The position numbers and the translations under genes are program-made. A DNA stretch of 15,489 bases from Thiopontia sp964647745 (lineage in GTDB: Bacteria; Pseudomonadota; Gammaproteobacteria; GCF-002020875), in NCBI GenBank assembly GCA_964647745.1, contig CAZYJG010000032.1:1-15489 (forward strand), read 5' to 3'. The notes below the pieces were generated by a model that saw only the letters and a program-made list of their open reading frames with translations, was not told where the DNA came from and ran no database searches. Shown in pieces: positions 1 through 7,464 of the stretch (position 1 is its first letter; each line of letters starts with the position of its first letter).

Positions 1-49
1 GACTTCCACCTCCGGAGGGTGGCGCTCTATCCAGCTGAGCTACGGGCGC
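1..49 (-). tRNA. tRNA-Arg (anticodon CCG), 3' part cut off by window edge
   Basis: Read on the minus strand from position 49, the sequence folds as the 5' part of a tRNA. There is a 7-base acceptor strand (GCGCCCG), then T8 and A9, and a D arm GCTC/GAGC with a GG-containing loop. The anticodon stem CCACC/GGTGG encloses the loop CTCCGGA. The anticodon in that loop is CCG, which reads the arginine codon CGG. The variable region begins at the window edge, so the T arm and the 3' acceptor strand are missing. A TAGAAT hexamer at 76-71 on the same strand could be a -10 box, but I see no good -35 partner. Confidence 0.93.
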
Positions 50-95
50 CTTGCAAATGACAGGTGGCGGATTCTACTTGATGCCACTACAGAAT

Positions 96-133
96 GGTAT
101 GGGTTATTCATACCCGGATCCGGGCCATAACCC
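96..133. repeat. Overlapping inverted repeats between comM and tRNA-Arg
   Basis: Three pairings overlap here. GGTATG (96-101) can pair with CATACC (109-114). CCCGGATCCGGG (113-124) is a perfect 12-base palindrome. GGGTTAT (101-107) can pair with ATAACCC (127-133), enclosing the palindrome. The first and third pairings share bases and exclude each other. Neither strand has a run of T after the stems, so this is not a classical intrinsic terminator. It lies just after the comM stop and before the tRNA, so an RNA structure at the comM 3' end is the simplest reading. No function is shown. Confidence 0.5.
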
Positions 134-137
134 CACA

Positions 138-1646
138 TCAGCGCTCACGATCAAACTTTCTGTAGGAGAGCGCCTCGGCAAGATGGTCCATCATCACCTG
201 CTCACTCTCAGCAAGGTCGGCAATGGTGCGTGCAACCCTCAATGTTCGGTGATAGGCGCGTGCCGAGAGGCCCAGGGAGTCAATCGCACCCGCCAGAAAA
301 CCCCTCTCCTCCTCCCCAAGTGCGCATGCCCGCTCCATCTCTTCCCCCTGAAGCTGGTTGTTTGGAAGCTGTTGCCGCTCAAGCTGCATGGTGCGCGCCC
401 GCTCGACACGCAACCTGACCTCCTCACTATCCTCAACACCATCCTCCCTGGACTCTGTCAGCATCCTGGAGGGGACCCTTGCAACCTCTATCTGAAGGTC
501 AATCCGGTCCAGCAGTGGGCCCGATATCCTTCCCCTGTAGCGCTGAATCTGGTCCGGGGTGCAGTGGCATCTGCCGGAGCTGTCACCCAGGTAGCCACAG
601 GGGCATGGATTCATCGCCGTTACCAGCTGGAAGCGTGCGGGAAATTCAACCTGGGCAGTGGCGCGAGAGATGGTAATCCTGCCAGACTCCATTGGTTCAC
701 GCAGAACCTCAAGCACATGACGGCTGAATTCCGGGAGTTCGTCCAGGAACAGCACCCCATGATGAGAGAGCGAGACCTCTCCTGGACGAGGATTGCTGCC
801 ACCACCCACCAGGGCAATCGCAGAGGCGGTATGGTGTGGTGCCCGGAAGGGACGAACACCCCATTGTGAGGACTCAAAATGGAGGCTGTTGATGGAGTAG
901 ATGGTTGCAGACTCCAGTGACTCCTGCTCACTCATCCGGGGCAGTATTCCCGGCATGGTTGAGGCGAGCAGTGTCTTCCCTGTGCCCGGCGGGCCGACCA
1001 TCAGCAAATTGTGCCCCCCTGCAGCAGCAATCTCCAGTGCCCTTTTGGCCATATGCTGTCCCCGCACCTGTGAGAGGCTGGACTTAGGCCTCTCCCGCTC
1101 TCTCGCCAGCCTGGGAACAGCCTCAGGCAGTGGGGACCCCTCAGAGAGGAATGCGACCACACTCTGCAGGCTATCGGCATGGTAATAGTTGAGTCCGGAG
1201 ACATGGGAGGCCTCATCAACATTCTCTGCAGGCAGAATCAGGCTTCGACCCGCATCCCGCGCCTTGAGTGCCGATGGCAACACCCCTCTCACCTTGCGAA
1301 TGGCCCCATCAAGCGCCAGCTCGCCTATAAACTCGTACTCATCCAGCCTCTCTGCTGCAAGTTGCCCCGAGGCAGCCAGTATGCCCAGGGCAATGGGGAG
1401 ATCAAGACGTGCGCCTGACTTTGGCAGGTCTGCAGGTGCCAGGTTGACCGTCACTCTGCGCTGGGGAATCTTGAATCCTGAGCTGACAAGCGCCCCCCGT
1501 ACCCGATCCTTCGCCTCACGCAGTGCCGCCTCCGGCAGACCGATAATGGAGATCCCGGGCAGTCCATTACTCAACAACACCTCAACAACCACCTCCGGTG
1601 CCTCGATGCCGGAGAGCGCGCGGCTATTCACAGCCGCTAACGACAC
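138..1646 (-). CDS. comM: ComM/YifB family AAA+ ATPase (Mg-chelatase-like)
   Basis: This 502-residue protein matches the ComM/YifB family over its whole length, and E. coli YifB is about the same size. In naturally competent bacteria ComM is a hexameric DNA helicase that promotes branch migration while incoming single-stranded DNA recombines; it is also kept in species not known to be competent. The N-terminal ChlI-like domain covers about residues 1-185, with the family motif NLAPADLPK at 68-76. The Walker A motif GPPGTGKT is at 218-225 and Walker B LFLDE at 299-303. A NPCPCG...RCHC cluster gives four cysteines (348, 350, 360, 362) that could bind metal; E. coli YifB, recalled from memory, lacks them. 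The start is GTG, preceded by GGGGAGA. The gene is divergent from fetA with 53 bases between the start codons, and I saw no convincing promoter in that gap. Confidence 0.95.
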   Translation of the reverse strand: MSLAAVNSRALSGIEAPEVVVEVLLSNGLPGISIIGLPEAALREAKDRVRGALVSSGFKIPQRRVTVNLAPADLPKSGARLDLPIALGILAASGQLAAERLDEYEFIGELALDGAIRKVRGVLPSALKARDAGRSLILPAENVDEASHVSGLNYYHADSLQSVVAFLSEGSPLPEAVPRLARERERPKSSLSQVRGQHMAKRALEIAAAGGHNLLMVGPPGTGKTLLASTMPGILPRMSEQESLESATIYSINSLHFESSQWGVRPFRAPHHTASAIALVGGGSNPRPGEVSLSHHGVLFLDELPEFSRHVLEVLREPMESGRITISRATAQVEFPARFQLVTAMNPCPCGYLGDSSGRCHCTPDQIQRYRGRISGPLLDRIDLQIEVARVPSRMLTESREDGVEDSEEVRLRVERARTMQLERQQLPNNQLQGEEMERACALGEEERGFLAGAIDSLGLSARAYHRTLRVARTIADLAESEQVMMDHLAEALSYRKFDRER

Positions 1647-1699
1647 CCTGCTCTCCCCGGTGCTGATATTTCAAACCATGGGTACAGGATCCGTTTACA

Positions 1700-2353
1700 A
1701 TGGCCCCCATGCCGATGCTCATGCTGAGAGGAGTGGTGACCCACCATGTTGGCCCCATTGACCTGACTGTAGAGGAGGGTCACTGCATCGGGCTGCATGG
1801 CCCATCCGGCAGCGGAAAGACACTTCTGTTGCGCACCATTGCTGATCTCGATCCTCATGAGGGAGAGATTACACTCTCTGGCATGTCACAAAATGAAATA
1901 TATCCGCCACTCTGGAGGCGGCGTGTCGCCTACCTTGCGACAGAGAGTCAGTGGTGGGGAGAGCGCGTTGGTGACCATCTGGTTACACAGGATGAATCCT
2001 GTGGCGAAGAGGCCACAGATGAGTCTGCTCTTCCGGTCACCCCCTGGCTGGAGCGCTCTGGCTTTGAGGGGGATGTACTGAGCTGGTCCGTTGAGCGCCT
2101 CTCCAGTGGAGAGAAGCAGCGTCTTGCCATCGTGCGCCATCTGATACAGAGACCTCCGGTGCTGCTGCTGGATGAACCAACCTCCAGCCTCGACCAGAAT
2201 AACACCCTGCGGATTGAACAGATGTTACAGCACTACCAGCAGCAGGAGCGTGCCGCCCTGATCTGGGTCAGCCATGACATGGAGCAGCTGCAGCGCGTCA
2301 GCAGCAGACAGCTGCAGATAGTGGACGGGAGAGTCGTGGAGCACGCGCGATGA
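1700..2353 (+). CDS. fetA: FetA-like ABC transporter ATP-binding protein
   Basis: This 217-residue protein is a single ABC nucleotide-binding domain of the FetA (YbbL) type, the energy subunit of a two-gene inner-membrane transporter linked in E. coli to iron export and oxidative-stress resistance. Walker A is GPSGSGKT (34-41), the signature LSSGEKQR is at 134-141, Walker B VLLLDEP at 154-160, the D-loop SSLD at 162-165 and the H-loop histidine at 192. The usual Q-loop glutamine appears to be threonine 81 (YLATES). The start at 1700 has AGGA about 10 bases upstream. In-frame ATGs at 1709, 1715 and 1721 are also possible, so the N-terminus is uncertain by up to seven residues. The stop overlaps the fetB start by 4 bases (ATGA), indicating translational coupling. 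The substrate is inferred from the family only. Confidence 0.88.
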   Translation: MAPMPMLMLRGVVTHHVGPIDLTVEEGHCIGLHGPSGSGKTLLLRTIADLDPHEGEITLSGMSQNEIYPPLWRRRVAYLATESQWWGERVGDHLVTQDESCGEEATDESALPVTPWLERSGFEGDVLSWSVERLSSGEKQRLAIVRHLIQRPPVLLLDEPTSSLDQNNTLRIEQMLQHYQQQERAALIWVSHDMEQLQRVSSRQLQIVDGRVVEHAR

Positions 2354-3171
2354 AATCTGAACCAGCCCAAGCACTCATCCAGCTCACCGCCACGGATCTG
2401 CTGCTGGCGGCACTTCTGGTGCTTCTGGTTGCCCTCCTCTCAGTAAGGAGTCAGATCAAGCTGGAGAGAAAGATTGTTGTTGCCTCTCTGCGTGCCGTTC
2501 TGCAGCTGCTGTTCGTTGGGTTGGTTCTGCAGACACTGTTTGACCACAGCAACCTGCTCTGGGTCGCCCTGATGTCACTGGTAATGGTGCTGCTTGCCGG
2601 CAGGGAGATTCATGCCAGACAGGAGCGGAAGCTCTCCGGCGGCTGGGGCTTTATGACCGGAACCGCGGCAATGTTCCTCTCCTCAATGGTTACTGCGCTG
2701 TTTGCACTGCTGATCATCATCGAACATGACCCCTGGTACCATCCACAATACGCCATTCCGCTACTGGGAATGCTGCTGGGAAATACCATGAATGGCATTT
2801 CGCTGGGGATGGACCGACTCACCACCACTGTGTGGCAGCAGCGAAGGGTGCTGGAGGCACAGCTGGCGATGGGTATCAGCGCCCATCAGGCCATTCGCAA
2901 ACAGCGGGATGAGGCGATCCGCACCGGAATGATCCCCATTCTGAATGCCATGGCTGCTGCCGGGGTCATCAGCCTTCCCGGAATGATGACTGGACAGATT
3001 CTCTCCGGAACCCCACCCATCGAGGCGGTAAAATACCAGATTCTCATCCTTTTTCTCATTGCCGGCGGCACAGGACTGGGTGTCATGACGGCTATTTCTG
3101 TCTCATCGAGACGCTTTTTTGACACAAGAGAGCGTCTCAGAACAGAGAGGATCTCACGTCCCTCCAACTGA
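2350..3171 (+). CDS. fetB: FetB-like ABC transporter permease
   Basis: This 273-residue hydrophobic protein is the membrane partner of the ATPase encoded just upstream, and belongs to the FetB (YbbM, UPF0014) family. I see about six or seven membrane segments, roughly at 13-33, 45-65, 67-84, 100-124, 134-152, 190-213 and 226-250. Conserved family stretches are present: PLLGMLLGNTMNG near the middle, SLPGMMTGQIL in the C-terminal half, and the AVKYQI segment after it. These correspond to PIAGMIAGNAM and SLPGMMSGLIF in E. coli FetB. The N-terminus carries a short polar extension. The start overlaps the fetA stop, and the gene ends 31 bases from the convergent SPOR gene. In that gap I find only a weak 6-base-pair stem (3166-3171 with 3178-3183) and no T run. 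Confidence 0.9.
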   Translation: MKSEPAQALIQLTATDLLLAALLVLLVALLSVRSQIKLERKIVVASLRAVLQLLFVGLVLQTLFDHSNLLWVALMSLVMVLLAGREIHARQERKLSGGWGFMTGTAAMFLSSMVTALFALLIIIEHDPWYHPQYAIPLLGMLLGNTMNGISLGMDRLTTTVWQQRRVLEAQLAMGISAHQAIRKQRDEAIRTGMIPILNAMAAAGVISLPGMMTGQILSGTPPIEAVKYQILILFLIAGGTGLGVMTAISVSSRRFFDTRERLRTERISRPSN

Positions 3172-3202
3172 AATCAGTCAGTTACAGAAAATACAGCTGC
3201 CT

Positions 3203-3760
3203 CTATCGGGGTTTTGACATGGATTTCTTGAGAATGGAGGTGTACCCCTCGCGCCTGAGCCGCTCCTGCTCATGGTCCGCACTGGAGTAACTCAGGAACG
3301 GTCCGACATTGACCCTGTAGCGCACCCCTTTTGCCGTCTTGACCGTCTCAATTTGCACATTCTCAACCCCCATCAGGAGCAGCTTCGCCTTGTGACGATC
3401 TGCATTCTCCAGACGACTAAATGCACCAAGCTGGATTAGATAGTCTCCGCTGGGAGCGGAAGGTGCGGTATTGGGGCGCTTTTCCCTGCGCTCTGTTGTG
3501 TCCTCTCCACCACGCTTCTCTCCCGCCCCTCTGTACTCCTGCTCCGGGAGGAGGGAGAAAAAGTCAAAATCAAACTGGTGCTCATCGGGATCCACAGCCT
3601 GCTTGTCAGCTCTCACGCCATCGGTACCCGTCCTGGAAAGGGGCTCTGCACCCTGCTCCGCAGGGCCCTTCAGCCAGTAGAGGTAAGCCGCAAACAGGCT
3701 GGCAGCCGCCACTGCCAGCCAGACCATCGCGAAACCAGAGACATTTCCGCGACTGCCCAT
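3203..3760 (-). CDS. SPOR-domain membrane protein (FtsN-like) downstream of argS
   Basis: This 185-residue protein has a single N-terminal membrane segment (about 10-30) and then a charged, low-complexity periplasmic linker. Within the linker is the FtsN-like motif FDFFSLLPEQE (about 65-75). A C-terminal SPOR domain spans about 105-178, beginning DYLIQLGAF and including VRYRVNVGPF. SPOR domains bind glycan strands stripped of stem peptides at the division septum, so the protein probably acts in the periplasm during division. It starts 3 bases after the argS stop and must be co-transcribed with argS. The argS-SPOR order is common in gammaproteobacteria, where hslVU often follows; here hslVU is absent and the next gene is convergent fetB. 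It resembles FtsN in layout but is much shorter, so I give no symbol. Confidence 0.85.
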   Translation of the reverse strand: MGSRGNVSGFAMVWLAVAAASLFAAYLYWLKGPAEQGAEPLSRTGTDGVRADKQAVDPDEHQFDFDFFSLLPEQEYRGAGEKRGGEDTTERREKRPNTAPSAPSGDYLIQLGAFSRLENADRHKAKLLLMGVENVQIETVKTAKGVRYRVNVGPFLSYSSADHEQERLRREGYTSILKKSMSKPR

Positions 3761-3763
3761 CTG

Positions 3764-5521
3764 CTACATCTCTTCTGGTGCAGATACACCCAGCAGCCCG
3801 AGACCACTGGAGAAGATCTGGCGTGCAGCGGAGATCAGTGTGATACGACTGTTCCTCAGCTGCCGGTCATCGACAATAAAGTGGTGTGTGTTGTAGTAGG
3901 TGTGCAGCTCATGTGCAAGGTCACGCAGATAGTGGGCCAACTGATGCGGCTCACGCTGCAGGGCGGCGCTCTCCAGTACCTCCGGGTAGCGGGAGATCGC
4001 CACCATCAGGGACTTCTCATGATCCTCAACCAGACGGTGAAGATTGGCCTCCCCCTCCTGCCGGTCCCAGACCATCCCCCTCTCACTCAGCTGACGCATC
4101 ACGCTGTGAATTCTGGCATGGGCATACTGGATGTAGTAGACCGGGTTCTCGGAGGATTGCGAGCGTGCGAGATCAAGATCGAAATCCATATGCTGCTCAC
4201 TCTTTCTCAATACATAGAAAAAGCGTGCCGCATCATTTCCCACCTCGTGGCGCAGCTCTCTCAGGGTGACAAAAGAGCCACTGCGGGTAGACATGGGCAC
4301 CTTCTCCCCGCCCCGATAGAGGGAGGCAAACTGTACCAGCAGCACCTCCAGCTGGTCTGGCTGCTGCCCCATTGCGGTCAGGGCCGCACGTACCCGAGGC
4401 ACATAACCGTGATGGTCGGCCCCCCAGATATCGATCATCCGGTCATGGCCACGTCCCAGCTTGTTCAGGTGGTATGCAATGTCTGATGCAAAGTAGGTCT
4501 TGAGGCCATTGTCCCGCACCACAACACGGTCCTTTTCATCCCCGTAGGCGGTAGAGCGGAACCAGAGTGCCCCCTCCTGCTGGTAGATATCGCCACTCTG
4601 CTGCAGTTTCTCGATCGCCTGATCGACGGTACTGTCATCCATCAGGGAGCGTTCGGAGAACCACTCATCATACTCCACGCCAAACTCTTTCAGGTCCTCC
4701 CGGATATCCCCCAGAATCACCTCCAGCGCCTTGTCATGAACCTGTCGATACTGCTCCTCACCCAGCAGGGTGCGTGCCTGCGCAATCAGGCCGTCAATGT
4801 GGGCCTCCTTGTCTCCATCCGGTGCATCTGTGGGGACCCCATCTATGACGGTCTCGATCGGATGGCGGTAGAGCTCCTCCTGCTCGCGGTGGAGTGCTGC
4901 TGCGATATCCCAGATATAGTCCCCCTGATAGCCATTGCTGGGGAAGGTTACCGCCTCTCCACAGAGGTCGAGATAGCGCATCCAGACACTGGCCGTCAGA
5001 ATATCCATCTGACGGCCCGCATCATTGACATAGTATTCACGGTGGACCCGGTACCCTGCCGCACGCAACAGGCTGGCAGTTGCCGCCCCATAGGCAGCAC
5101 CACGACCATGACCGACATGCAGTGGACCGGTAGGGTTTGCGGAGACATACTCCATCAACACCTTCTCGCCGGCACCCACCTGGCTGTGGCCAAACTGCTC
5201 CCCCTGCGCCAGCACCTCGGTAACCAGATGGGCATAGGCTGCATCGGACATAAAGAAGTTGATGAAACCGGGGCCTGCAATCTCGGTTTTTACCACCTGG
5301 TCCGAGGGCGGCAGCGCCCCGACCAGAAGTGTTGCAAGCTCGCGCGGGTTTTTTCTTGCCTCTTTGGAGAGCACCATCGCCACATTGGTTGCAAAATCAC
5401 CATGACGCTGCTCCCTTGTCCGCTCAATCAGAATGGACGGGGTTGTCTCAATCTGCAGTGCCCCCTCCTCACGGAGCCGGTCAAGTGCAGCCTCGACAAG
5501 CTGCTGAAGTTGCTGTTTCAC
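3764..5521 (-). CDS. argS: Arginyl-tRNA synthetase
   Basis: This 585-residue class Ia synthetase charges tRNA-Arg with arginine in the cytoplasm; E. coli ArgS has 577 residues. The N-terminal additional domain covers about 1-110. The HIGH-type motif SANPTGPLHVGHGR is at 127-140, with HVGH at 135-138. The ArgRS segment FASDIAYHLNK is at 344-354, and MSTRSG at 410-415 takes the place of KMSKS. The anticodon-binding helical domain begins around QYAHAR (465-470) and runs to the C-terminus. The start codon is GTG, with AGG seven bases upstream. The gene lies 22 bases after the yajL-like gene and 3 bases before the SPOR gene, with no visible promoter of its own. A tRNA-Arg gene is also in the window but is not linked to it in transcription. 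Confidence 0.97.
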   Translation of the reverse strand: MKQQLQQLVEAALDRLREEGALQIETTPSILIERTREQRHGDFATNVAMVLSKEARKNPRELATLLVGALPPSDQVVKTEIAGPGFINFFMSDAAYAHLVTEVLAQGEQFGHSQVGAGEKVLMEYVSANPTGPLHVGHGRGAAYGAATASLLRAAGYRVHREYYVNDAGRQMDILTASVWMRYLDLCGEAVTFPSNGYQGDYIWDIAAALHREQEELYRHPIETVIDGVPTDAPDGDKEAHIDGLIAQARTLLGEEQYRQVHDKALEVILGDIREDLKEFGVEYDEWFSERSLMDDSTVDQAIEKLQQSGDIYQQEGALWFRSTAYGDEKDRVVVRDNGLKTYFASDIAYHLNKLGRGHDRMIDIWGADHHGYVPRVRAALTAMGQQPDQLEVLLVQFASLYRGGEKVPMSTRSGSFVTLRELRHEVGNDAARFFYVLRKSEQHMDFDLDLARSQSSENPVYYIQYAHARIHSVMRQLSERGMVWDRQEGEANLHRLVEDHEKSLMVAISRYPEVLESAALQREPHQLAHYLRDLAHELHTYYNTHHFIVDDRQLRNSRITLISAARQIFSSGLGLLGVSAPEEM

Positions 5522-5543
5522 AAAAATACCTGCCTACTACTAG

Positions 5544-6098
5544 CTACGAACGCACCAGAGGTGCCTCTACACCCTGCCGGGCCTCGGCCCCCAACAGAGT
5601 CTCAATCAGTTCCAGCGCAAAATCCATTGCGGTTCCAGGCCCCCTGGAGGTGATGATCCTGCCATCGGTCACCACATCGGCATCCTCAATGATAGTGGCA
5701 GCGGTCCCCTCCAGAAAACCGGGATAGCTGGTTGCCTCTCTCCCGGCAAGAATGCCGGCATCTGCAAGTACCTTTGGTGCTGCGCAGATTGCTGCCGTAT
5801 ATTTGCCCTCTGCTGCCATCTTCTGAATCAGCTTGTGAATCCTTGGGTCGGCATTGAGAATGTCTGCCCCCGGAAGCCCCCCCGGCAACACCACCATCTC
5901 AAACTCCTGCCGGAGCGCCTCTTCCAGGCTCATGTCCGCCAGGTGCACGGTATTGCGACTTGCCCGGATCGGCCCCTCACTCAGTCCGGCAACAACCACC
6001 CTGATCTCGGCACGGCGCAGGAGGTCGATAATGGTGATGGCCTCAAGCTCCTCGAACCCCTCTGCCAGTGGGACCAGTACCGAAATTTCTCTGCTCAT
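5544..6098 (-). CDS. yajL: DJ-1/PfpI family protein, YajL-like
   Basis: This 184-residue protein belongs to the DJ-1/ThiJ/PfpI family, closest in pattern to YajL and human DJ-1. Those proteins are linked to protection of thiol and glycated groups under oxidative or carbonyl stress; the exact activity is debated. The fold landmarks are present. Glu19 in EGFEELEA matches DJ-1 Glu18. The nucleophile-elbow cysteine is Cys105 in AAICAAP, matching DJ-1 Cys106. TSRGPGTAMDFAL lies near residue 155. The position matching DJ-1 His126 is tyrosine 125, as in YajL-type proteins that also lack this histidine. The ATG start has GGGGAA upstream. It begins 12 bases after the protease stop and ends 22 bases before argS, so it belongs to the same transcript. 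Confidence 0.87.
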   Translation of the reverse strand: MSREISVLVPLAEGFEELEAITIIDLLRRAEIRVVVAGLSEGPIRASRNTVHLADMSLEEALRQEFEMVVLPGGLPGADILNADPRIHKLIQKMAAEGKYTAAICAAPKVLADAGILAGREATSYPGFLEGTAATIIEDADVVTDGRIITSRGPGTAMDFALELIETLLGAEARQGVEAPLVRS

Positions 6099-6110
6099 GA
6101 CGCTCTTCCC

Positions 6111-7448
6111 CTATCGCACACCATGCAGCAGGTGGAGCCCCTTGAGCATGTTCAGCGCCTCATAGAGGACAAAGTCATCCTCGGCGAGATTCTTCTCGCC
6201 CTCCTCCTCTGCTGTACCTTCCTCCTGCTTGCTCTCTGCATCATCCGGCTTCTCCCCATCCCCATTGCTGAGATGACCCGTGAGATCACGCTCAGAGACC
6301 CGGTGCGTTGTCTTCTTCTCGCTCTTCTCGATCTTGATGTTGCTCAGCTCGATATCCGGGACAATGCCCTCTGCCTGGATGGATCGGCCCGATGGGGTGT
6401 AGTAGAGCGCCGTGGTCAGTTTCAGTGCAGCGCCATCCCGCATCGGCAGAATGGTCTGAACAGAGCCCTTGCCAAAGGTACGCTCCCCCATGATGACCGC
6501 CCGCTTGTGATCCTGCAGTGCTCCCGAGACGATCTCGGAGGCAGATGCAGATCCGCTATTGACCAGCACCACCAGCGGTGCCCCATCAAGAAGATCGTCC
6601 GAATCGGCCTCGAACTCCACCCTGGAGTCTCCCATGCGTCCATCGGTATAGACCACCAGCCCATCGGTCAGAAAGGCGTCGGAGACAGTGACTGCCGCAC
6701 TGAGAACGCCGCCGGGGTTGTTTCTCAGATCGAGCACCATCCCCTTCAGCGGATCTCCCCCATTCTCCTTGATCAGCTTCTTGACCGACTTCTCAAGATT
6801 CTCTCCTGTACGCATCTGAAACTGGCTGATGCGGATATAGCCAAAGCCATCCTCCAGCATCCTGCTCTTGACGCTGCGAATCTTGATCACATCACGGATG
6901 ATTATTACTGTAAGGGCCTGATCCTCTCCCTTGCGCATAACTGTTAGCTCGATAGCGGTTCCAACCTTGCCGCGCATCTTCTTCACTGCATCACTCAGTG
7001 TCATCCCCTGTACGGCAGTGCCATCAATCCGAACAATCAGATCCCCAGCCTGCATCCCTGCGCGCTGTGCGGGGGTATCATCGATGGGGGAAATTACCTT
7101 GACGAATCCATCCTCCATGCCCACCTCAATACCGAGCCCCCCAAACTCACCCTTGGTGCTGACCTGCAGCTCGTTGTGGGCCTCTGGCAGGAGGTAGGAG
7201 GAGTGGGGATCGAGGCTGCTCACCATCCCCTGGATGGCCTTGTTGAGCAGATCCTCGTCACTCACCTCCTCAACATAGCTCTTTTTGATCTTGCTGAACA
7301 CATCGCTGAAGGCACGCAGCTCATCCAGCGGCAGTGGTGCAGCCAGCCCCTCTTCACGCTCGGCCAATACCGTTCGCTCTACCGCAAGAGAGATTCCAAG
7401 AATCAATCCGGTCAACAGAATAAGGAGGTCACGTGCTTTTGTCTTCAT
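6111..7448 (-). CDS. S41 family C-terminal processing peptidase (CtpA-type)
   Basis: This 445-residue periplasmic serine protease of the CtpA type cleaves proteins from their C-terminal region; relatives degrade peptidoglycan hydrolases and misfolded envelope proteins. An uncleaved or cleavable signal segment lies at about 8-29. An N-terminal helical region (40-90) leads into a PDZ domain starting at GGLGIEVG (103-110) and running to about 175. The S41 catalytic domain follows. Ser302 in SGSASASEI, Lys327 in TFGKGSVQ and Gln331 match the Ser-Lys-Gln set of CtpB by spacing. Residues 375-425 are a highly charged, Glu-rich tail before a final hydrophobic helix. It starts 16 bases after the anmK stop with only a weak ribosome site (GAAAG). 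A TAAAAT hexamer at 7487-7482 could be a -10 box but has no -35 partner. Confidence 0.92.
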   Translation of the reverse strand: MKTKARDLLILLTGLILGISLAVERTVLAEREEGLAAPLPLDELRAFSDVFSKIKKSYVEEVSDEDLLNKAIQGMVSSLDPHSSYLLPEAHNELQVSTKGEFGGLGIEVGMEDGFVKVISPIDDTPAQRAGMQAGDLIVRIDGTAVQGMTLSDAVKKMRGKVGTAIELTVMRKGEDQALTVIIIRDVIKIRSVKSRMLEDGFGYIRISQFQMRTGENLEKSVKKLIKENGGDPLKGMVLDLRNNPGGVLSAAVTVSDAFLTDGLVVYTDGRMGDSRVEFEADSDDLLDGAPLVVLVNSGSASASEIVSGALQDHKRAVIMGERTFGKGSVQTILPMRDGAALKLTTALYYTPSGRSIQAEGIVPDIELSNIKIEKSEKKTTHRVSERDLTGHLSNGDGEKPDDAESKQEEGTAEEEGEKNLAEDDFVLYEALNMLKGLHLLHGVR

Positions 7449-7464
7449 GGTGCTTTCGCTTGAG

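Noticed and set aside
1647..1699. Divergent promoters between comM and fetA
   Set aside because: TACAAT at 1696-1701 overlaps the fetA start codon and lacks a -35 element; no convincing pair was seen on either strand.
3166..3183. Bidirectional terminator between convergent fetB and SPOR genes
   Set aside because: The stem AACTGA/TCAGTT is only 6 base pairs, AT-rich and without a T run on either strand.
3578..5653. Two plus-strand frames of about 300 codons opposite argS
   Set aside because: argS is certain on the minus strand, and these antisense translations show no motif or plausible ribosome site.
5835..6947. Long plus-strand open frame (370 codons) opposite the yajL-like and protease genes
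   Set aside because: It is antisense to two well-identified genes, and its translation shows no recognisable domain or family composition; it follows from the codon bias of the real genes.
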